Assembly: GCA_007127255.1 (NCBI GenBank)
Contig: SKZS01000012.1
Coordinates: 1-16,679, forward strand
From: Syntrophomonadaceae bacterium
GTDB lineage: Bacteria; Bacillota; Dethiobacteria; DTU022
Length of the DNA stretch: 16,679 nucleotides
Direction of reading: 5' to 3'
The notes beneath the pieces were generated by a model, which had not been told where the DNA came from, did not search any database, and was given only the letters and a program-made list of their open reading frames with translations. Positions 1-8,678 of this stretch are shown one piece after another. The position numbers were made by a program, and so were the translations under genes. Each line of letters starts with the position of its first letter. The stretch's first letter is position 1.

Positions 1-383
1 ATACCCATGTTGTGAGCCCTTAGCTCCTTTAATTCTTCGACACTTTTCTCTAAGAGGTCGTGGGGATTGCCATAAAGAGATATCCTCTCCAATTTTGGAA
101 AAGAATTATTTAACATTGTTAAAACCTGAACTAACTGGTTGGTAGGCATAGCAAGGGCATTGCCATCAGCAAGAAATACGCGCCTGGTATGAGGCAGCAT
201 GCGGGAAGTTAAATCAACCTCTTCCTTGATTTCTTCAAGACTGCGGATTCGAAATTTCTTACGTTTATACATGCCGCAAAAAGTACAGCGGTTATGCGAA
301 CAGCCGATAGTAGCTTGTAAAATCAAGCTTTTCGCTTCACTTGGCGGTCTGAAAACATCGCCCTCATACTTAATTTGTAACAT
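1..383 (-). CDS. Radical SAM protein, N-terminal part (3' end cut by the window)
   Basis: The reverse strand opens with an ATG at 383 (MLQIKYEGDVF...) and stays open to base 1, giving about 127 residues; the carboxyl end lies outside the window. An early cysteine cluster in the context ATIGCSHNRCTFCGMY (Cys28, Cys33, Cys36) is followed by basic KRKKFRIR. This is the [4Fe-4S]/S-adenosylmethionine binding site of a radical SAM enzyme. The first spacing is four residues rather than the canonical three, which from memory also occurs in an uncharacterised clostridial radical SAM family. Further on, FLADGNAL and RISLYGNP match the beta strands of the radical SAM barrel. A weak AGG lies 9 bases before the ATG. 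The gene is divergent from the YgiQ-type gene. The family call is firm; the reaction is unknown. Confidence 0.8.
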   Translation of the reverse strand, partial: MLQIKYEGDVFRPPSEAKSLILQATIGCSHNRCTFCGMYKRKKFRIRSLEEIKEEVDLTSRMLPHTRRVFLADGNALAMPTNQLVQVLTMLNNSFPKLERISLYGNPHDLLEKSVEELKELRAHNMG

Positions 384-453
384 GGCATATACCTGCTTTC
401 TTGTCTGATTCGTAATCATATTTTTCGTTCTTAGCAGCACTGATCCCTGCAAA

Positions 454-485
454 TTGGTGGAGCATACTGAATCTAATGATATAAT
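454..485 (+). promoter_or_regulatory. Candidate sigma-A promoter for the YgiQ-type gene
   Basis: A perfect TATAAT lies at 480-485, 32 bases before the ATG at 518. The -35 side is poor: TGGAGC at 458-463 leaves a 16-base spacer but matches TTGACA at only three positions, and TTGGTG at 454-459 leaves 20 bases. The site lies in the 134-base divergent gap (384-517) between two radical SAM genes, where a promoter is expected. The rest of that gap shows no clear operator or hairpin. Confidence 0.4.
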
Positions 486-517
486 AAGTTTTGATGCAAT
501 ACAAACAAGGAGGCAAC

Positions 518-2365
518 ATGGAAAATAGGTTCCTGCCACTCAGTAAAGAGGAAGCATCGGCCCGGGGCTGGCAACAGCTTGATTTTATAATAATCAGTGG
601 TGATGCCTACGTTGATCACCCTTCCTTTGGCGTTGCTATCATTGGCAGACTGCTTGAAGCAAAGGGTTTCAGGGTTGGCATTATCGCCCAGCCCGACTGG
701 AAAAATTTAGACGAATTTAAAAAGCTGGGCCGGCCGGAGCTCGGGTTCCTGGTCAGTGCCGGAAACCTGGATTCTATGGTCAGCAACTACTTCGTCAGCA
801 AGAAAAGGCGTAAAGCCGATGCTTATTCGCCCGGGGGGAGAACAGGTTTACGCCCGGATCGCGCAGTAATTGTTTACACTCAAAAGGCACGGGAAGCCTA
901 CCCTGGCCTCCCAATCATTCTTGGTGGCATTGAAGCGAGCCTGCGCCGTTTAGCCCATTATGATTACTGGGAAAACAGGGTGCGGCGATCGATCCTGCTT
1001 GATGCAAAAGCCGACCTGCTGATCTACGGCATGGCGGAAAAAGCGCTAGTTGCTGTAGCTGAGGCGCTGCAAAGCGGTCTGAGCATTAACGACTTGCATT
1101 ACATCAGAGGTACTGTGTATCGCAGCAGTGATATTGAAAACCCGGAAGACACAGTAATCCTTCCCTCTTTCCATGAAACAAGCAATTCTCGTGAAGCTTA
1201 TGCCCGCAGTTTTATGCTGCAGCATCAATACAGTGATACTGGCAGCACAAGTACTCTGGCCGAACCCTATGAAAATGGCTTTGTTATGCAAAATCCACCG
1301 GCTGAGCCGCTAACTACAGAAGAGCTTGATACAATTTACCGCCTGCCCTTTGCCAGGAACTACCACCCCGTTTATGAGAAAGCAGGTGGCGTTCCGGCAA
1401 TCAGCGAAGTTAAGTTTAGCCTGGTCAGCCACAGGGGCTGCTTTGGGGGTTGCAGCTTTTGCGCACTGCATTTTCACCAGGGCCGGGCTGTCCAATCGCG
1501 TAGTATCGAAGCAATCATGGAAGAAGCAGAAGAACTTATTGGGGATTCCGATTTCAAGGGCTATATTCATGATGTGGGCGGACCGACTGCTAACTTTAGG
1601 AGTAAACCTTGTTCCAGGCAGGAAAAAGGAGAAAGCTGCCCTAACCGGATGTGCCTTTTCCCGGAACCCTGCCCTAACCTGAAGGCTGATCACTCCGAGT
1701 ACCTTGAACTGCTGCGCCGCCTGCGTAAGCTTGAAGGAGTTCAAAAAGTATTTGTCCGGTCAGGCATCCGTCACGATTACCTGCTGCTGGACCAGGATGA
1801 TACATTTATGAGGGAACTCTGCGCCAACCACATCAGCGGTCAGCTAAAAGTCGCACCCGAACATGTTTCCCCGCTCGTCCTGGATAAAATGAGTAAACCG
1901 GGCAGGAAAGTTTACCTTAAGTTTAAGCAGAAGTATAAAGCATTAAACCGGGAACTGGGTAAAGACCAGTACCTGGTTCCCTATTACATGTCAAGCCACC
2001 CGGGATCAACCCTGGAAGCGGCAATTGAGCTGGCATCATTCATCAAGAAGCATGAACACACACCCGAGCAGGTCCAGGACTTTTACCCCACTCCGGGGAC
2101 CTTGTCTACCTGCATGTTCTATACTGAATTAGACCCGCGTAACATGGAAACAGTTTATGTCCCTAAAACTCAACACGAAAAAGCAATGCAAAGAGCATTG
2201 ATACAATTCAAGAACCCGAAAAACTATTCCCTTGTCTATGAAGCGCTCAAGATAACCGGGAGGCAAGACCTGGTTGGTTACGGACGCAAATGTCTGTTAA
2301 AACCACGTTCTGTCAATAAGAACAAACAAAAAGCACAATCAAAGAAGAATGCACGGAACAGGTAA
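518..2365 (+). CDS. YgiQ-family (UPF0313) radical SAM protein
   Basis: A 615-residue protein of the YgiQ family: radical SAM proteins conserved in many bacteria whose reaction is not settled. The amino-terminal region (about residues 1-290) holds the family's leading domain, with SGDAYVDHPSFG near the start, typical of YgiQ. The radical SAM core follows, with the cluster motif CFGGCSFC (Cys308, Cys312, Cys315) and the nearby HQGRAVQSRS. The middle contains an additional cysteine-rich stretch (CSRQEKGESCPNRMCLFPEPC), also typical of the family. The tail is basic (NKNKQKAQSKKNARNR). The start at 518 is chosen because AAGGAGG at 507-513 precedes it by four bases; upstream in-frame TTG 491 and ATG 494 lie before that site and are unlikely. 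E. coli YgiQ is longer, but shorter forms are normal in Gram-positives. The gene stands alone with its own likely promoter. Confidence 0.93.
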   Translation: MENRFLPLSKEEASARGWQQLDFIIISGDAYVDHPSFGVAIIGRLLEAKGFRVGIIAQPDWKNLDEFKKLGRPELGFLVSAGNLDSMVSNYFVSKKRRKADAYSPGGRTGLRPDRAVIVYTQKAREAYPGLPIILGGIEASLRRLAHYDYWENRVRRSILLDAKADLLIYGMAEKALVAVAEALQSGLSINDLHYIRGTVYRSSDIENPEDTVILPSFHETSNSREAYARSFMLQHQYSDTGSTSTLAEPYENGFVMQNPPAEPLTTEELDTIYRLPFARNYHPVYEKAGGVPAISEVKFSLVSHRGCFGGCSFCALHFHQGRAVQSRSIEAIMEEAEELIGDSDFKGYIHDVGGPTANFRSKPCSRQEKGESCPNRMCLFPEPCPNLKADHSEYLELLRRLRKLEGVQKVFVRSGIRHDYLLLDQDDTFMRELCANHISGQLKVAPEHVSPLVLDKMSKPGRKVYLKFKQKYKALNRELGKDQYLVPYYMSSHPGSTLEAAIELASFIKKHEHTPEQVQDFYPTPGTLSTCMFYTELDPRNMETVYVPKTQHEKAMQRALIQFKNPKNYSLVYEALKITGRQDLVGYGRKCLLKPRSVNKNKQKAQSKKNARNR

Positions 2366-2444
2366 CACCAGACATGCCGGTCATTTCCTCTGAAACAGTT
2401 CAGAAACCGGGCTGACAATTTTTTTATGAAGGACTGAAGAAATT

Positions 2445-3119
2445 ATGGTCTTATCTATTAACAAGAATACCCTGCGAAAAAGTTTCCTCCGATACCTCGC
2501 CCTCTTTTTTGGACTGTTTATCATCGGCAATGGAATTGTTTATACCATTAATGCCAACCTGGGAGTCAACCCCTGGGATGTTTTGCACATCGGCATTTCA
2601 TATCAAACCGGCTTCAGCATCGGGAGGATAATCCAGGTTGTTGGCTTGCTGCTGGTAGCGGTCAGCTACTTTTTTAAAGTCAGGATCTATATTGGCACTC
2701 TCCTCAACATGATATTTCTAGGATTTTTTGTAGACCTGGTTATCGATTTAGGTTATGTGCCACAGCCAGACTTACTATGGCAGCGCATCATACTTTACAT
2801 GGCAGGAGTTGTTTCCTTCGGTTTTGGAGTGGCTGTATACATCAGCGCCAACCTGGGAGCCGGACCAAGAGACAGCCTGATGCTTGCCCTGAGCAAAGCT
2901 TCTTCTTACAGGATTGGCACGATCAGAACTTTAATGGAGATTACTGCAGCCACACTGGGATTTCTTCTCGGGGGTCCACTCGGCATAGGCACAGTTATTT
3001 TCGCTCTCAGTATAGGTTTTTTTATGGAGCTTGGCTTCGCCATTATCAAAAAAATTAAAACTACGACACCATACGAATTTATATGGAACGGTTACAGCAA
3101 ACAGACCCGGGGCCTGTAA
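2445..3119 (+). CDS. YczE/YitT-like integral membrane protein
   Basis: A 224-residue hydrophobic protein with roughly five or six membrane segments (about residues 17-35, 59-77, 82-103, 114-133, 155-200). It resembles Bacillus YczE and related YitT/YyaS membrane proteins, whose biochemical function is not established. It shows an internal repeat: NANLGVNPWD (36-45) and SANLGAGPRD (134-143) each follow a membrane segment and are each followed by an IGR/IGT-led helix, so the protein looks like a duplicated half-unit. The basic amino end (KNTLRKSFLRY) suggests a cytoplasmic N terminus. The ATG at 2445 follows AAGGA at a slightly long 11-base distance. It lies 79 bases after the YgiQ-type gene on the same strand; co-transcription is possible but not shown. 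Confidence 0.82.
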   Translation: MVLSINKNTLRKSFLRYLALFFGLFIIGNGIVYTINANLGVNPWDVLHIGISYQTGFSIGRIIQVVGLLLVAVSYFFKVRIYIGTLLNMIFLGFFVDLVIDLGYVPQPDLLWQRIILYMAGVVSFGFGVAVYISANLGAGPRDSLMLALSKASSYRIGTIRTLMEITAATLGFLLGGPLGIGTVIFALSIGFFMELGFAIIKKIKTTTPYEFIWNGYSKQTRGL

Positions 3120-3227
3120 CTCGCACTTTAAAACATTAAAGATATAGACAAAAAAAGGAAATATTCATATGCGGTAGAATTAGATAAATAAGATAAGATT
3201 TTAATAGTTACCGGGAGGGATATGTTT

Positions 3228-3992
3228 ATGAGCAAACTGCATTACGGCCTAGAGGACAAAGTGTTTGTCGTAACAGGCGGCAGCAGGGGTATCGGCCTTG
3301 CGCTGGCCAGGCAGCTTCTCAATGAAAAAGCAAAAGTGGCAATCTGTGCCCGTAAACAGGAAGGTTTAGATCAGGCTGCTGAAGAACTTGATGGCGGTGA
3401 CAATCTCCTGGCAGTTCCGGCCCATATTGCCCGGGAAGAAGATGTGGAAGTTTTATTTGAACAAATTAAAGCGCGCTATGGACGAGTTGACGTTTTGATC
3501 AATAATGTAGGAATGAACTTGCTTACTCCATCAGTAGTTGATACAGAAACCGCAACATGGCAAAAGATTATCGACACCAACCTGACAGGAGCTTATCACT
3601 GTTCAAGAACTGCATCGAAAATCATGAAGGACCAGGGCGGTGGCAAAATTGTCAGCATTTCGTCTACAGCCGCTTGCCGTTCTGCACAGGGCATGGGTAT
3701 TTACGGTGTGGCCAAGGCAGGGATGGAAATGCTGACCAGGGTCCTGGCAGCAGAGCTGGCTTCAGACAATATCCAGGTAAACGCTGTTGCTCCCAGTATG
3801 GTCAAAACAGGTTTCAGCGCTCCTTTTTGGTCTAATGAAGATATCCATGATCAAATTGTCAAAAGCATCCCCCTGGGCAGGCTGGCCGAAATAGAAGATG
3901 TTATACACCCTGTCCTGTTCCTCTGTTCCAGCGGGGCTGATTATATTACCGGCCAGGTGATCGTAGTTGATGGAGGATCAACAGTTGTATAA
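3228..3992 (+). CDS. Short-chain dehydrogenase/reductase (classical SDR)
   Basis: A 254-residue cytosolic NAD(P)-dependent oxidoreductase. Visible landmarks: the cofactor-binding TGGSRGIG (residues 16-23), Arg42 after the second beta strand (which favours NADP), NNVG (92-95, a variant of NNAG), the tetrad Asn118, and the catalytic Ser146, Tyr159 and Lys163 in the YGVAK context. The end, YITGQVIVVDGGS, is the usual SDR carboxyl signature. The position that is normally Asp in the adenine-ring motif is His66 (PAHIAREEDV), as in DHRS4-like SDRs. The substrate cannot be told. An ATG also exists at 3222, but GGGAGG at 3213-3218 leaves only 3 bases to it and 9 bases to ATG 3228, so 3228 is preferred. 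The gene faces the sugar operon tail to tail. The 108-base gap before it shows no convincing promoter. Confidence 0.9.
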   Translation: MSKLHYGLEDKVFVVTGGSRGIGLALARQLLNEKAKVAICARKQEGLDQAAEELDGGDNLLAVPAHIAREEDVEVLFEQIKARYGRVDVLINNVGMNLLTPSVVDTETATWQKIIDTNLTGAYHCSRTASKIMKDQGGGKIVSISSTAACRSAQGMGIYGVAKAGMEMLTRVLAAELASDNIQVNAVAPSMVKTGFSAPFWSNEDIHDQIVKSIPLGRLAEIEDVIHPVLFLCSSGADYITGQVIVVDGGSTVV

Positions 3993-4065
3993 GATGGGAT
4001 CAGAAATCAAATCTTGAAAAATTCTAATGTAAAAAACATATACAGCCTTATAATATTCCATGGGT

Positions 4066-6414
4066 CTAATAGTGCCGGGAGTTAGCCTGGTCATCTTCAA
4101 AATTGGCTGATTCTCCCGGCTGTACATTTTCAGTCTTTCCAAAAACGCGGATAGCAACTTCCCGATTGTTACCGGGATCAGATTTTATCTTGAGCGTTAA
4201 AGTGCCCAGGCTTAAATGCAGCCACTGCTGCTGATATATAATACTGAACTCCATATTATTCCATTGTTCGGGCAAATTTGGACAGAAACTAATTCCCTGA
4301 TCCATAACTTCCATTCCGGCAAAGCCGAATATAATCATTTGCCATGCAGCCCCACAGGCTGCAATGTGAATACCGCCAATAAATGTTCCTCCACTTAATG
4401 CCTTGTTCGTATTGAACAGGTCTATAACACAGGATCGTATAAAATATTTATAGGCTTCATCAAGATACCCGATCTTTGCGGCGATAATAGAATGGACAGA
4501 TGGACTGAGAGAAGAACCATGCTGGCACCTGGGCTCATAATAGTTATAATTAGCCTTGAAGATTTCTTTTGAATAAATGTTTTGTAAAACCAGCAACTGC
4601 AGAACATCAGCCTGCTTAATTACACGGGTATGAACAGCTACTCCATTAGGCCAACCCCAGTATTCATCTCTATCTAAAAGTCTCTTCTCAAGCTCTTCGG
4701 GTAAGACATTTTCTAATTCTAAATAGCCTCGAAATTGTTCTATTACCCCGCTTTTTGGATCGGGCTGTGGAAGGTATAGTTTCTCCGCCATCTCCTTCCA
4801 TTTCAAGAAGTCCTCTTCTGTTAAGAATATTTTGCCTGTAATTTTACGCCAGAGCTCTGCGTTTGTTGCTTTAAGCTTTCCGTAAACTTCAAGAGCCTTC
4901 TCCAGGCTGAAGCGAACCTGATAATTGGTAAACGCGTTGTTGTCTACATTTTCATGATATTCATCGGGCCCTAACACGCGGATAAGTTCGTATTGATTTT
5001 TGTCTTTTTTATAGTATGCAAAGGAATAAAGAAAGCGGGCAACCTCAAATATTATTTCAGCACCATAATCTTCTATGAACTTCCAATCACCTGTTGCCTG
5101 GTAATATTGCCAGATAGCATAAACTAGATCAGGTGAGACATGAATCTGCCAGTCATTAAAATGGTTGCGGATTCTTCGGCCGGTCAAAACATCGGTAAAA
5201 AAGAATGAGGGACACAATTCATCGCCCGTTTTTCCGCTAACCCAGGCATAAAAGGCCCCTTTATAACCCAGCTTTGCCGCTTTTCGGCGTGCCCCATCAA
5301 GAGTATTGTACCGGTAAATCAGAATGTTACGGGCTACCTCCGGTATTGTATAGATAAACATGGGCAGGTTAAAGATCTCCTGATCCCAGAATGCCGCACC
5401 CTGATAAGCCTGGCATGATAGCCCCCTGGCCCCAATTGGCAAAGCATCGCTGTGGGCCGGTGTGGCAATAATGTTATGATAAAGGTTGAATCTTAACAGC
5501 ACCTGGGAGAAAGGATCTCCATTTATTTTTATATCGGCTTTTTCCCAGATCCTGTCCCAGTAAGGTTTGTGCTCATCTTTTAGCTGTTCATAACCGCTGG
5601 CCAAAGCTTCGTGTAAACTTTTTTTCCCGGCACTGTAGGGATCAGCTGTATCATTACTGCTGTAAACTGTCATTACTTTTTCAATGACAATTTCCTCTTC
5701 TTGTTCCAGCTCAAAGGTAAGCTTCCAGAAAACAGCTTTCTCTTCCCTGACCAGTTCTTTCTTAAGCGGCTCATTGCCCCTGATTTTATATCCCGTACAA
5801 ACGGCCAGGGAAATCCCGCTTTGCCCGGTTTCGGCTGTGATTGAAGTTTCACCTTCTTCAGCTTCCATCTTATAATTGTACAAATGGTTCCCGTTTAAAT
5901 CCCAAACAACACCGTCAATACCGGTGTATAGCTCGACCCGGCAGCGCTGCCCGGCCCGGATCTTATATCGCATCGGAACCAGGTGCAAATTGGCGTAGCT
6001 GACAAATCGTTCAAAACCGATGTACAGCTGTCTGCCGTTTATACCGATCCAGCTTGACTCAGCACTGAAGATGCCGTAACGTAAATCTATTTTTCGGTAA
6101 TATGCGGTTTCATCAGCAGATAAAGATGTATCAGCGGCATCAACCGCTTCTCCATCAACCACCAATTTTGTATAGAGGCCGTTCGGGGCGTTGCAAAGCT
6201 CGGTCCAGGTTCCATCAGCATTATCATAAGTATCTGTCACTATACAACCTACATACTTATCTCTGCGCCACTCGGGAAATGTTCCCCGGTAACCCAGGTA
6301 ACCATTGCCTGTTAAAAAGTTGCTCCCTGTTGCAATTAGCTGTTCTTCTCTAAAACTCTTCTCATATATTTCCCAGCCGCTGTCCGAATAAAGATTTTCA
6401 TTTAACCTGATCAT
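4066..6414 (-). CDS. GH65 family disaccharide phosphorylase, type A (nigerose/maltose-like candidate)
   Basis: A 782-residue inverting phosphorylase of glycoside hydrolase family 65, with no signal peptide and so cytosolic. Family 65 enzymes split alpha-glucosides with phosphate to release beta-glucose 1-phosphate. The order is an amino-terminal beta-sandwich (GNGYLGYRGTF near residue 40), the (alpha/alpha)6 barrel with FWDQEIFNLP, the general-acid region GPDEYHENVDNNAFTN with Glu485 as likely acid, and a phosphate-binding loop HGSSLSPS beginning at His632. That loop argues for a phosphorylase rather than an acid trehalase-type hydrolase. It differs clearly from the other GH65 protein at 10430-12808. 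The wording VTDTYDNADGTWTELCNAPN suggests a nigerose-type enzyme, but this is memory-based and weak. ATG 6414 is preferred over ATG 6423, because the AAAGGA element touches the latter and sits 8 bases from the former. It is the last gene of the operon, 45-54 bases after the GH31 gene. Confidence 0.9.
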   Translation of the reverse strand: MIRLNENLYSDSGWEIYEKSFREEQLIATGSNFLTGNGYLGYRGTFPEWRRDKYVGCIVTDTYDNADGTWTELCNAPNGLYTKLVVDGEAVDAADTSLSADETAYYRKIDLRYGIFSAESSWIGINGRQLYIGFERFVSYANLHLVPMRYKIRAGQRCRVELYTGIDGVVWDLNGNHLYNYKMEAEEGETSITAETGQSGISLAVCTGYKIRGNEPLKKELVREEKAVFWKLTFELEQEEEIVIEKVMTVYSSNDTADPYSAGKKSLHEALASGYEQLKDEHKPYWDRIWEKADIKINGDPFSQVLLRFNLYHNIIATPAHSDALPIGARGLSCQAYQGAAFWDQEIFNLPMFIYTIPEVARNILIYRYNTLDGARRKAAKLGYKGAFYAWVSGKTGDELCPSFFFTDVLTGRRIRNHFNDWQIHVSPDLVYAIWQYYQATGDWKFIEDYGAEIIFEVARFLYSFAYYKKDKNQYELIRVLGPDEYHENVDNNAFTNYQVRFSLEKALEVYGKLKATNAELWRKITGKIFLTEEDFLKWKEMAEKLYLPQPDPKSGVIEQFRGYLELENVLPEELEKRLLDRDEYWGWPNGVAVHTRVIKQADVLQLLVLQNIYSKEIFKANYNYYEPRCQHGSSLSPSVHSIIAAKIGYLDEAYKYFIRSCVIDLFNTNKALSGGTFIGGIHIAACGAAWQMIIFGFAGMEVMDQGISFCPNLPEQWNNMEFSIIYQQQWLHLSLGTLTLKIKSDPGNNREVAIRVFGKTENVQPGESANFEDDQANSRHY
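4074..4120. terminator. Long GC-rich stem-loop at the end of the sugar operon
   Basis: GCCGGGAG (4074-4081) pairs with CTCCCGGC (4113-4120). After a 2-base bulge (4111-4112), TTAGCC (4082-4087) pairs with GGCTGA (4105-4110) through one G-T wobble, leaving a 17-base loop. The structure spans the last codons of the GH65 gene, ending five bases before its stop, between two converging genes. No T tract follows on either strand, so it is not a textbook intrinsic terminator. It could block read-through or protect a 3' end. The 73 bases between the two converging stop codons (3993-4065) hold nothing else recognisable. Confidence 0.35.
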
Positions 6415-6468
6415 CTGCTGCATCCTTTATTTGAGAAATTATCGATCATTTTCTTTTATACACGCATT

Positions 6469-8661
6469 TTATTTTCTGCTCCCCGGCAGGATATACTTGT
6501 AACTTATTCCGGGAATTGCATATCCCTCATGAAGTGTTTTAACTGTGAGCCCCGGTTCGTTGCGATCATCTGTTAGGAAGAACTCCAATTCACTGTACCG
6601 GCCATGCTTGAATTCATCACTAAACCCATCATCAAGATAGAGACGGTACCGTCCGTCCTGCCCGGCATAGCAGTGCATAGTCAAAGACTTAGCTTCAGTG
6701 TAACTAATATAATCTACGGAGTCGATATCATCGTGGGGCAGAATTGTCCCGGCCCTGACATAAAGGGGCAGCTTTTCCAGGGGCGCTTCCACAGAAAGGT
6801 AGCGCCCTCCCTCAATTGGCTCACCGCTCCAGTAATCAAACCACAGCCCCTGCGGGAAATAAACCTGGCGATGATTTGCACCTGGCCTGGTAACCGGGCA
6901 GACCATTAAGCTTTCTCCCAGTAGAAACTGGTCGTTAATATGATATGTCTCCGGATCATCCTGGTAGTGGTAGAACAGAGGCCTGATCGCCGGTTGTCCG
7001 GTTAAAGTGCTTTCCCGCATCAAGTTATAATAATGGGTCAGCAGCCGATAGCGCAGGCGGATATATTTACGGGTAATATCAAGGATTTTCTGCGGATAAG
7101 CCCAGGGCTCCTGGGGAGCCGTGTCAATCTCACTGTGATTGCGGAAAAAGGGATAAAATGCCCCCAGCTGGGTCCAGCGAACCAGCAGTTCACCGCTGCA
7201 ATCTCCCCTGTAGCCGCCCACATCTGCGCCAACAAAGGAGTAACCGCTCAGGCCAAGATTTAAGAGCATTGGGATGCTGTTTTCAAGATGCTCCCAGACG
7301 CTGGCATTGTCTCCTGTCCACAGGGCAGCATAACGCTGACTGCCGGCAAAAGCGGCGCGGGTCAAAACAAAAGACCTTTTGTCAGGCTGCAGCCCCTCAA
7401 GGGCGGTTCGGGTTGACATGGTCTGCAGCATGGCATAAATATTATGAACTTCCCGGTGAGGAAGTTTGACTCCATCGTCTGTTTTATGAACAGCATCAGC
7501 TGGCAAAGTTCCAATTTCCAGTGTAAAATCGGTAGGTTCATTCATGTCATTCCAGATACCTCCAACTCCGCAATCAAGTAACCACCGGTATTTTTCACCC
7601 CACCACTGCCGCACTTCAGATCTTAGAAAGTCGGGAAAAACTGCCGGTTTAGGCCACACTTCTCCATAATATACTTCGCCAGATGGCCGGGTAACATAGT
7701 AATTATTATTTAAACCTTCTTCATATACAGCATAACCTTTTTCAGACTTCACCCCGGGATTAACGATAACCACTACTAAAAAGCCCATATCTTTCAACTT
7801 TTTTAACATGCTTTCAAAGTTCTTGAAGCGGTCCCGATCAACGGTAAAGACCTTGTAGGCATCCATGTAGTGAATATCCATGTAAAGCACGCTGCAGGGA
7901 ATATCATATTTGCGCAGGTCTTCAGCAACCGCGAGCAGCTCTTCTTCACTGCTATAACTGTAGCGGCTCTGGTGATAGCCGAGGACACTTTTCCGGGGCA
8001 GCGGTGCGGTTCCGGTTAAATGCCCGTAACCCTTTACCACATCGGCCACCTGCGGGCCAGCAATGAAATAGTAATCGAGATTGCCGCCATCAGCCTGAAA
8101 ACTGATCAAATCGGGATTACTTTTGCCAAAATCAAAATAGGTGCGGTGAGTATTGTCGAAATAAATGCCGTAGGCTAAATCCGGTGAGGCCCCTAGATAA
8201 AAAGGAATTGCCGTGTGCATCTCTTCTTCCTGCGGGTGCTGTATCGGGTTGTGAAAGAGAACATCGCTGCAGTAATTTGTTGTTTTAGTTCCGATTTGAT
8301 TAAGCCAGGTATATTTTTCACCATTACCGTAAATACCTGATTCTCCCAGTATTTTTTTCCTGATTAGCTTATCAGCAAAAGATACCGCAATATCCTCACT
8401 GTATATTTTGCCGTCCTGATCAGATATTTCTACAGCCAGGGTTTCCGGGTTAACGGAAATTATCAGCCCGCCCGTTTGCAGTTCATAGCCATCAATTTGC
8501 GCTTCCCTTTGTTCAGGCTCAGCAATAACAGCAATGGTAGAGGCAGGCAGGTATTGGTCCCTGCTATAAGCAAAACGAACAGTCTTTTTGCCGTAAAACA
8601 GAATATGGAGGCAGGCCTGTTTTCCAATGACTATAAAGCCTTTACCGTTTTGCCTGATCAT
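6469..8661 (-). CDS. GH31 alpha-glucosidase
   Basis: A 730-residue retaining alpha-glucosidase of family 31, which hydrolyses terminal alpha-glucosyl residues. No signal peptide or membrane segment is seen, so it should act in the cytosol on imported sugars. The layout is usual: an N-terminal beta-sandwich (about 1-220), the catalytic barrel beginning at RKSVLGYHQSRYSY, and carboxyl beta domains (LPLYVRAGTILP near 640). The catalytic nucleophile is Asp372 in GIWNDMNEP and the acid/base is Asp451 in WTGDNASVWEHL. The sugar-binding RNH is in FFRNHSEID. Length is normal for the family. An AAAGGGGTG site 10 bases before the ATG overlaps the stop of the upstream beta-phosphoglucomutase gene, 17 bases away. 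In this operon it probably complements the phosphorylases by trimming longer or differently linked glucosides. Alpha-xylosidase or another GH31 activity is a less likely alternative. Confidence 0.93.
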   Translation of the reverse strand: MIRQNGKGFIVIGKQACLHILFYGKKTVRFAYSRDQYLPASTIAVIAEPEQREAQIDGYELQTGGLIISVNPETLAVEISDQDGKIYSEDIAVSFADKLIRKKILGESGIYGNGEKYTWLNQIGTKTTNYCSDVLFHNPIQHPQEEEMHTAIPFYLGASPDLAYGIYFDNTHRTYFDFGKSNPDLISFQADGGNLDYYFIAGPQVADVVKGYGHLTGTAPLPRKSVLGYHQSRYSYSSEEELLAVAEDLRKYDIPCSVLYMDIHYMDAYKVFTVDRDRFKNFESMLKKLKDMGFLVVVIVNPGVKSEKGYAVYEEGLNNNYYVTRPSGEVYYGEVWPKPAVFPDFLRSEVRQWWGEKYRWLLDCGVGGIWNDMNEPTDFTLEIGTLPADAVHKTDDGVKLPHREVHNIYAMLQTMSTRTALEGLQPDKRSFVLTRAAFAGSQRYAALWTGDNASVWEHLENSIPMLLNLGLSGYSFVGADVGGYRGDCSGELLVRWTQLGAFYPFFRNHSEIDTAPQEPWAYPQKILDITRKYIRLRYRLLTHYYNLMRESTLTGQPAIRPLFYHYQDDPETYHINDQFLLGESLMVCPVTRPGANHRQVYFPQGLWFDYWSGEPIEGGRYLSVEAPLEKLPLYVRAGTILPHDDIDSVDYISYTEAKSLTMHCYAGQDGRYRLYLDDGFSDEFKHGRYSELEFFLTDDRNEPGLTVKTLHEGYAIPGISYKYILPGSRK

Positions 8662-8678
8662 AAATAGCGGGCACCCCT

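Noticed and set aside
1310..1744. Open frames of 118-144 codons on both strands within the YgiQ-type gene
   Set aside because: They overlap the radical SAM core in other frames and show no protein family features.
2377..2425. Possible terminator after the YgiQ-type gene
   Set aside because: A 6-bp stem (TCTGAA/TTCAGA) inside a 5-bp outer stem (CCGGT/ACCGG) is uneven, with a 7-base bulge, and the T run begins 8 bases after the stem; too weak to call.
3126..3141. CTTTAA-AACA-TTAAAG dyad before the SDR gene
   Set aside because: Six AT-rich pairs with no T tract; such dyads are common by chance in AT-rich gaps.
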